Assembly: GCA_030067055.1 (NCBI GenBank)
Contig: JASJAL010000045.1
Span: forward strand, 1-16,413
Reading direction: 5' to 3'
Source: Kiloniellales bacterium
GTDB lineage: Bacteria; Pseudomonadota; Alphaproteobacteria; Kiloniellales; JAKSBE01
DNA length: 16,413 nucleotides
The translations under genes were made by a program, and so were the position numbers. Numbering within the stretch: position 1 is the stretch's first letter; every line of letters begins with the position of its first letter. The notes beneath the pieces were generated by a model, which worked only from the letters and a program-made list of their open reading frames with translations, was not told where the DNA came from and ran no database searches. Below, piece after piece: positions 14,101 to 16,413 of the stretch.

Positions 14101-14500
14101 TGCCGATGCACTCGAGCACCAGGGACTGCTGGTCGCCGGCATCCTCTCGCAGCGTCATTGCCTCGAGCGCCATGCAGGAGAGGATGGCGTTGTCGCCGGT
14201 GACGTAGGTTCCGAGACTGGCCACGGAGTTACCGGGCGCGCAAAGCAGCCGGACGCCCGCCTCGAAGTCGGCGTTGCTTTCGAGCAGGTCCGTGGGATGC
14301 GCCGAGGCCTGAAAGAAGTCGGCCAGCCGGGCGGCGATGTCGTAAATCTCCGATCCGGCCGCCGAGGCTTCGCCGTCCTCGACGGGCGGACCGGCCACTT
14401 TGTCGGCCTCGGTCTTGCCCTTCTGCCGCTCGGCAAGGTACTTGGCGAGGAAGAGCAGCAGGATCGCGACGGCGATTAGGATCGCTGAGAGATAGTCCAC
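11135..14500 (-). CDS. Membrane-anchored ClpA-like double AAA+ ATPase fused to a release-factor-2-like C-terminal domain
   Basis: A 1121-residue protein. Residues 5-20 form one membrane helix; about 40-280 are helical with no recognised Clp_N repeat. AAA-1: Walker A GEAGVGKTT (288-296), pore-loop-like IYIGQFEERL (325-334), Walker-B position FIPEFHTL (350-357) with Pro replacing the Asp. AAA-2: Walker A GPTGTGKTE (557-565), Walker B ILLLDEFEKAH (621-631), sensor 1 LTSN (664-667), Arg finger region FINRLDR (704-710), sensor 2 GARPLKR (766-772). No ClpB M-domain separates them, so it is ClpA-like. Residues about 835-1121 resemble RF2: HPDFWSSPDRFATLG (882-896), a PCRF-like core (957-1053), and the RF tail ending RRYREAPTPLVRD...LDRVLAGNFDLM. 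GGQ and SPF are absent. The start is GTG 14500, with AGGGGA six bases upstream; an ATG at 14581 would add a basic tail ahead of the membrane helix. Expected role: ATP-driven remodelling at the membrane, target unknown. Confidence 0.88.
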   Translation of the reverse strand: MDYLSAILIAVAILLLFLAKYLAERQKGKTEADKVAGPPVEDGEASAAGSEIYDIAARLADFFQASAHPTDLLESNADFEAGVRLLCAPGNSVASLGTYVTGDNAILSCMALEAMTLREDAGDQQSLVLECIGTIAPWPQFFGLRYLARRTPPARPLIGEVLVRTAGYLGYRLSRGFLTDFCAERVAAGEAPTFNGVKAKLESHDREELEQFLEGLEGSLGAPLLDSYRTWRTQQVDRSLLQSAGQLWDETDSRSAKGILEHDQLLDAVDQLQAALLAERPQSCLIVGEAGVGKTTVLRKLASRLHEQGWAIFTSGHNDLVAGQIYIGQFEERLKEVIAQLRGDRRVVWFIPEFHTLAMSGRHKYSPTGALDVILPLIEQGELKIVGETHPAALERLLQQQPKAVTALAALRVQALPPEDTLTLGRLWLEREVEGGDPDLVTQAWDLTQQYLGDRAAPGNLLGLLDATRNRLRAGSGEARPKLSLDDVLATLAGQTGLQIGLLDHRRGLDLDGLKAFLSEQVMGQDEAVDCLVERVAMLKAGVTDPTRPVGVFLFAGPTGTGKTEIAKTLAEWLFGDPRRMIRLDMSEFQTPESLDRLMGQSEREHSLSLADQIRRQPFSILLLDEFEKAHPKVWDTFLQVFDDARITDRDGKVADFRHAIIVLTSNLGARIPTGASLGFGAGSPGFDIDEVRRAVGKEFRREFINRLDRVVIFRPLSRELMREILQKELVKAFQRRGLRYRSWAVEWDETAIEFLLEKGFTPDLGARPLKRAIERYLLSPLAITIVQHEAPAGDQFLFVSAGEDRLEVTFVDPDAPAPEAAGEAEAEAAPDGLEPRAILLDPRGKSEELAALRQAYETLDATLVSADWQTLKDAAKAEMAHPDFWSSPDRFATLGLAEYQDRVAAGCRRAGSLLRRLEGMAPRGQVPANMVSVLAQNLFLLETACHDILEARPAEAFLMVEASPDGTQDWPSSRDFAEKLAAMYEAWAAARRMRFTCLESTDDEGKPAFRKIYAVMGFGAHSLLAGEHGLHLFEWPTDRPRNFERVGVHVRVVPQPVGPPPEDRRALLRQAQECLQAAEEGGRTVVRRYREAPTPLVRDALRDWRSGRLDRVLAGNFDLM

Positions 14501-14672
14501 TCGTCTTCCCCTGCCGCCCCGTCCCAAGTCGTAAGCGCCGTCGACGCGCCGCCCGCCGGGAACATTCCTCTGCCGTAGCACGAGATCCCCGGCGCTGCTC
14601 GATGGTATCTAGTTTAGAGGAGTCCGCGAGAAAAGCTGCGGGATGTTCGAGGCGCGCCGGACGCCCGTCCCC

Positions 14673-15212
14673 TCAACCCGTCAGCTTGCTGTCCAAAGGC
14701 TCTCGCGTCTGGTCCCAGATGCCGAAAGCGGCTTCGCGCAAGGCTTCGGAGCACTCTGCAAGGGCCCAGTTCTGGAGTTGATCTTCGGTGATGTCCCGAA
14801 AGATCGGCGGCAATTGCGACTTCCGCTGAACCATGCCGCCCAAATCATCTTCCTTGACGTAGCGAATCTTGCCGACACCGGCGAAGATCAGCCGCGTCAT
14901 GCACATGGGGCAAGGCTCCAGGGAGCTGACCAAGGTGTGACCGCGCAGGTCGCGCTTGCCTTGCTGCGTGGCCTCGAACCTGTTCATGACCACCATCTCG
15001 GCGTGGAGATCGGAGCGGAAGCCCTCGACGAAGACCTCGTTGTGGCCTTCGACCACGACCTCGCCGTCCTGGTCGAGCAGGAGAGCGCCCACACCGTAGG
15101 TGCCGAGATCCGCCGCCTGAATTGCCAGGCGGCAAACTCGAACTGCCGCCGCCTCGTCTTTCAGGTCGGCACTTGGAGAGAACTCGTCGAGAATCGTCTT
15201 CCAGTTTGTCAT
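14673..15212 (-). CDS. Nucleoside/cytosine-type deaminase (CMP/dCMP deaminase fold)
   Basis: Zinc-dependent deaminase of 179 residues that would hydrolyse an amino group from a base or nucleoside, or possibly act on tRNA. The zinc site is complete: H70-A-E72 (LHAEMVV), with E72 as proton shuttle, and P100-C101-P-M-C104 (EPCPMC). The region ahead of it (about 22-60, GVGALLLDQDGEVVVEGHN) is the usual first strands of the fold. Length and the C-terminal helix are typical of the guanine/adenosine/cytosine deaminase branch; the exact substrate is not readable. ATG 15212 has AGGGAG about six bases upstream. It is followed on the same strand, after a 172-base gap with no recognised feature, by the AAA+/RF2-like gene. 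The two may be co-transcribed. Confidence 0.88.
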   Translation of the reverse strand: MTNWKTILDEFSPSADLKDEAAAVRVCRLAIQAADLGTYGVGALLLDQDGEVVVEGHNEVFVEGFRSDLHAEMVVMNRFEATQQGKRDLRGHTLVSSLEPCPMCMTRLIFAGVGKIRYVKEDDLGGMVQRKSQLPPIFRDITEDQLQNWALAECSEALREAAFGIWDQTREPLDSKLTG

Positions 15213-15303
15213 CGCCTGCTCCCTTCTTGTCGGACTCAGCACGTTTCTGGTAGCGGGAGTTCGACTTGTGGATCGTAGCATCGACCTGCGGCGGCTTCGC
15301 AAA

Positions 15304-15340
15304 CTTGGAATAGGCGGACCCTGGTCCGATCAGGTCCAAG
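15304..15340. promoter_or_regulatory. Nested inverted repeat in the divergent deaminase/NicO promoter region
   Basis: An inner dyad CGGACC-CT-GGTCCG (15315-15328) is enclosed by an outer pair CTTGGA (15304-15309) and TCCAAG (15335-15340). It lies mid-way in the 229-base gap between two divergent genes and suits a metal-responsive or other dimeric repressor. It does not match the NikR or RcnR operators as I know them. No other feature was seen in 15213-15441. Confidence 0.35.
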
Positions 15341-15441
15341 GCCCTGCTGCTATGCGACCTTGGCAGAGAAGAGGGTAACAGCCCGTTGCCAGGTCGCTCA
15401 GCGGCCTGTAGTGCTGGCGCGATCGCCCGCGCGACGCTGGG

Positions 15442-16200
15442 ATGCCCGGAGACGACATCGTGCTTGAGTGGCTGCAGAGCCCGGTGCAGAGCCTCCTGCT
15501 GCTACAGAAGCAGGTGCAGCAGGCGCTTGGCGGCGCCTTCCGGGAGGCGAGCGCCAGCGACGACGGCCTTCAGGCCGCGGTCCTGGTCCTGCTCGCCCTG
15601 GTCTTCGGGATGCTGCACGCGATCGGACCGGGCCACGGCAAGTCGGTCATGGTCGCCTACTTCGTCGGACAGGCCGCGCCGCTACGCCAGGGCCTGCTGG
15701 CCAGCGTCAAGTTGATCGCCGTCCACGTCGGCTCTGCGATCCTCCTGGTGCTGGCGGCGGTCGCCTTGCTCGACATCTCCTTCGGCCTGCGCCCCGCCGA
15801 CTTTCCCTTGGTGCGCCAGGTCAGCTACGCCGGCGTCGCCGCCGTCGGGCTCTTTCTGCTGCTGCAGGCCGTCCGTGGCGAGACCCATGCCAAAGGCGGC
15901 GGCCTGCTGCCCTACGTGGTGGGCCTCTCGCCCTGCCCGCTGACCACCATCATGATGCTGGCGGCGGTCGGCACCGGGGCGGTCGCCCTTGGCCTGATCG
16001 TCTCGGTCGCCATGGCGCTGGGCATGGTCGTGACGGTCAGCGCCTTCGCGCTGCTGGCGATCCTGGCAAGGCGCTGGCTCTTGGCGGTCTTCAAGCGGCA
16101 CCAGGCACGGATTCGACGGATCGCCCGCGGCTTCGAGATCTTCGGCGCCCTGGCGGTCACGGCGCTCGGTCTGCTGCTGCTGGCCGGGGAGCTCGCCTGA
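15442..16200 (+). CDS. NicO/RcnA-family nickel/cobalt exporter
   Basis: Inner-membrane metal-ion efflux protein of 252 residues. The family signature HAIGPGHGK (59-67) follows the first membrane segment, and GLSPCPLTTIMM (161-172) forms the second conserved half. About six hydrophobic segments are seen: 43-60, 85-108, 125-143, 163-182, 185-208 and 229-250. The cytoplasmic loop between membrane segments 3 and 4 is very short (RGETHAKGGG) and lacks the long His-rich stretch found in RcnA, so metal capture may differ. The ATG at 15442 is used; its ribosome binding site is weak and an in-frame GTG follows a few codons later. The next gene starts one base after the stop, which implies translational coupling with an MFS exporter. 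Confidence 0.82.
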   Translation: MPGDDIVLEWLQSPVQSLLLLQKQVQQALGGAFREASASDDGLQAAVLVLLALVFGMLHAIGPGHGKSVMVAYFVGQAAPLRQGLLASVKLIAVHVGSAILLVLAAVALLDISFGLRPADFPLVRQVSYAGVAAVGLFLLLQAVRGETHAKGGGLLPYVVGLSPCPLTTIMMLAAVGTGAVALGLIVSVAMALGMVVTVSAFALLAILARRWLLAVFKRHQARIRRIARGFEIFGALAVTALGLLLLAGELA

Positions 16201-16201
16201 C

Positions 16202-16413
16202 ATGACGCGCGGCAATCCGGTGGTTTCGCCCCTGGCGGAGCCAGGCTTCCGGCAGCTCTACGCGGCCCAGGTCACGGCCCTGATCGGCACCGGGCTCTCG
16301 ACGGTCGCCCTGGCGCTGCTCGCCTACGACCTCGCCGGCGGCCAGGCCGGCCGGGTGCTCGGGACCGCCCTCGCCCTGAAGATGGTGGCCTACGTCCTGG
16401 TCGCGCCGGTGGT
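16202..16413 (+). CDS. MFS transporter, N-terminal part (runs off the right edge)
   Basis: Seventy codons are visible. The N-terminus FRQLYAAQVTALIGTGLSTVALALLAYDLAGG is the first MFS transmembrane helix with its preceding cytosolic segment, and VLGTALALKMVAYVLVAPVV starts the second. GGGGAG just inside the end of the NicO gene serves as ribosome binding site, and only one base separates stop and start. Coupling to a Ni/Co exporter makes an NreB-like metal-efflux MFS plausible, but the visible part cannot prove substrate. Confidence 0.82.
   Translation, partial: MTRGNPVVSPLAEPGFRQLYAAQVTALIGTGLSTVALALLAYDLAGGQAGRVLGTALALKMVAYVLVAPV

Noticed and set aside
11111..14479. Plus-strand open frame of over 1100 codons
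   Set aside because: It is antisense to the AAA+ gene, rich in Arg/Gly/Gln/Leu, and has no recognisable domain; GC-rich codon usage keeps the opposite strand open.
14501..14581. ATG 14581 as the start of the AAA+ gene
   Set aside because: It adds 27 Arg/Gly-rich residues before the membrane helix and lacks a good ribosome binding site; GTG 14500 has AGGGGA at proper spacing.
1..16413. CRISPR arrays, tRNA or rRNA genes, IS ends, phage genes
   Set aside because: No regularly spaced repeats, cloverleaf or rRNA signature, transposase motif or phage structural gene was seen on either strand.

Overview
The window is GC-rich, densely coded DNA. Its gene content suggests a free-living alphaproteobacterium, probably Rhodospirillales-like: a TctC-type solute-binding protein, a TctDE-like two-component pair, NicO metal efflux, and the short palindromic repeat whose spurious translation reads MPGLDPGIH. 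No rRNA, tRNA, CRISPR array, IS element or phage gene was seen. The lineage is inferred, not proven.

Left part (1-5224). A TctC/Bug-family binding protein, cut by the left edge, is divergent from a response regulator and histidine kinase of the TctD/TctE type. The shared intergenic region carries an 11-bp-period direct repeat that looks like an OmpR-family operator. A convergent LysR regulator follows, overlapped at its start by an 80-codon ORF with a strong ribosome binding site. This pair is divergent from a phytanoyl-CoA-dioxygenase-family oxygenase.

Middle (5224-10998). A compound two-hairpin palindrome precedes an MgtC/DUF4010 membrane protein with an unusual soluble insert. A secreted serine esterase and a DPGIH-type palindromic repeat come next. 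A tight minus-strand operon then encodes, in transcription order, two small Cys-rich exported proteins, a Sco1/SenC copper chaperone and a DUF6940-like protein. It looks like a periplasmic metal or redox module of unknown target. A small exported protein with its own terminator lies upstream of it.

Right part (11135-16413). The most striking gene encodes a 1121-aa, membrane-anchored, ClpA-like double AAA+ ATPase. Its C-terminal ~290 residues align with class-I peptide chain release factor RF2, but without the GGQ catalytic domain and without the SPF stop-codon reader. The first AAA module looks degenerate. The second has intact ATPase motifs, lacks the usual GYVG pore loop, and carries an LGF tripeptide exactly where ClpA has its ClpP-docking IGL. 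A nucleoside deaminase lies directly upstream on the same strand. Divergent from it are a NicO-type Ni/Co exporter and an MFS transporter cut by the right edge, which look translationally coupled.

No gene-free stretch exceeds 300 bases. The longest gaps are 661-902, 4181-4381, 5225-5483, 10452-10677 and 15213-15441; what they hold is given in the entries below.
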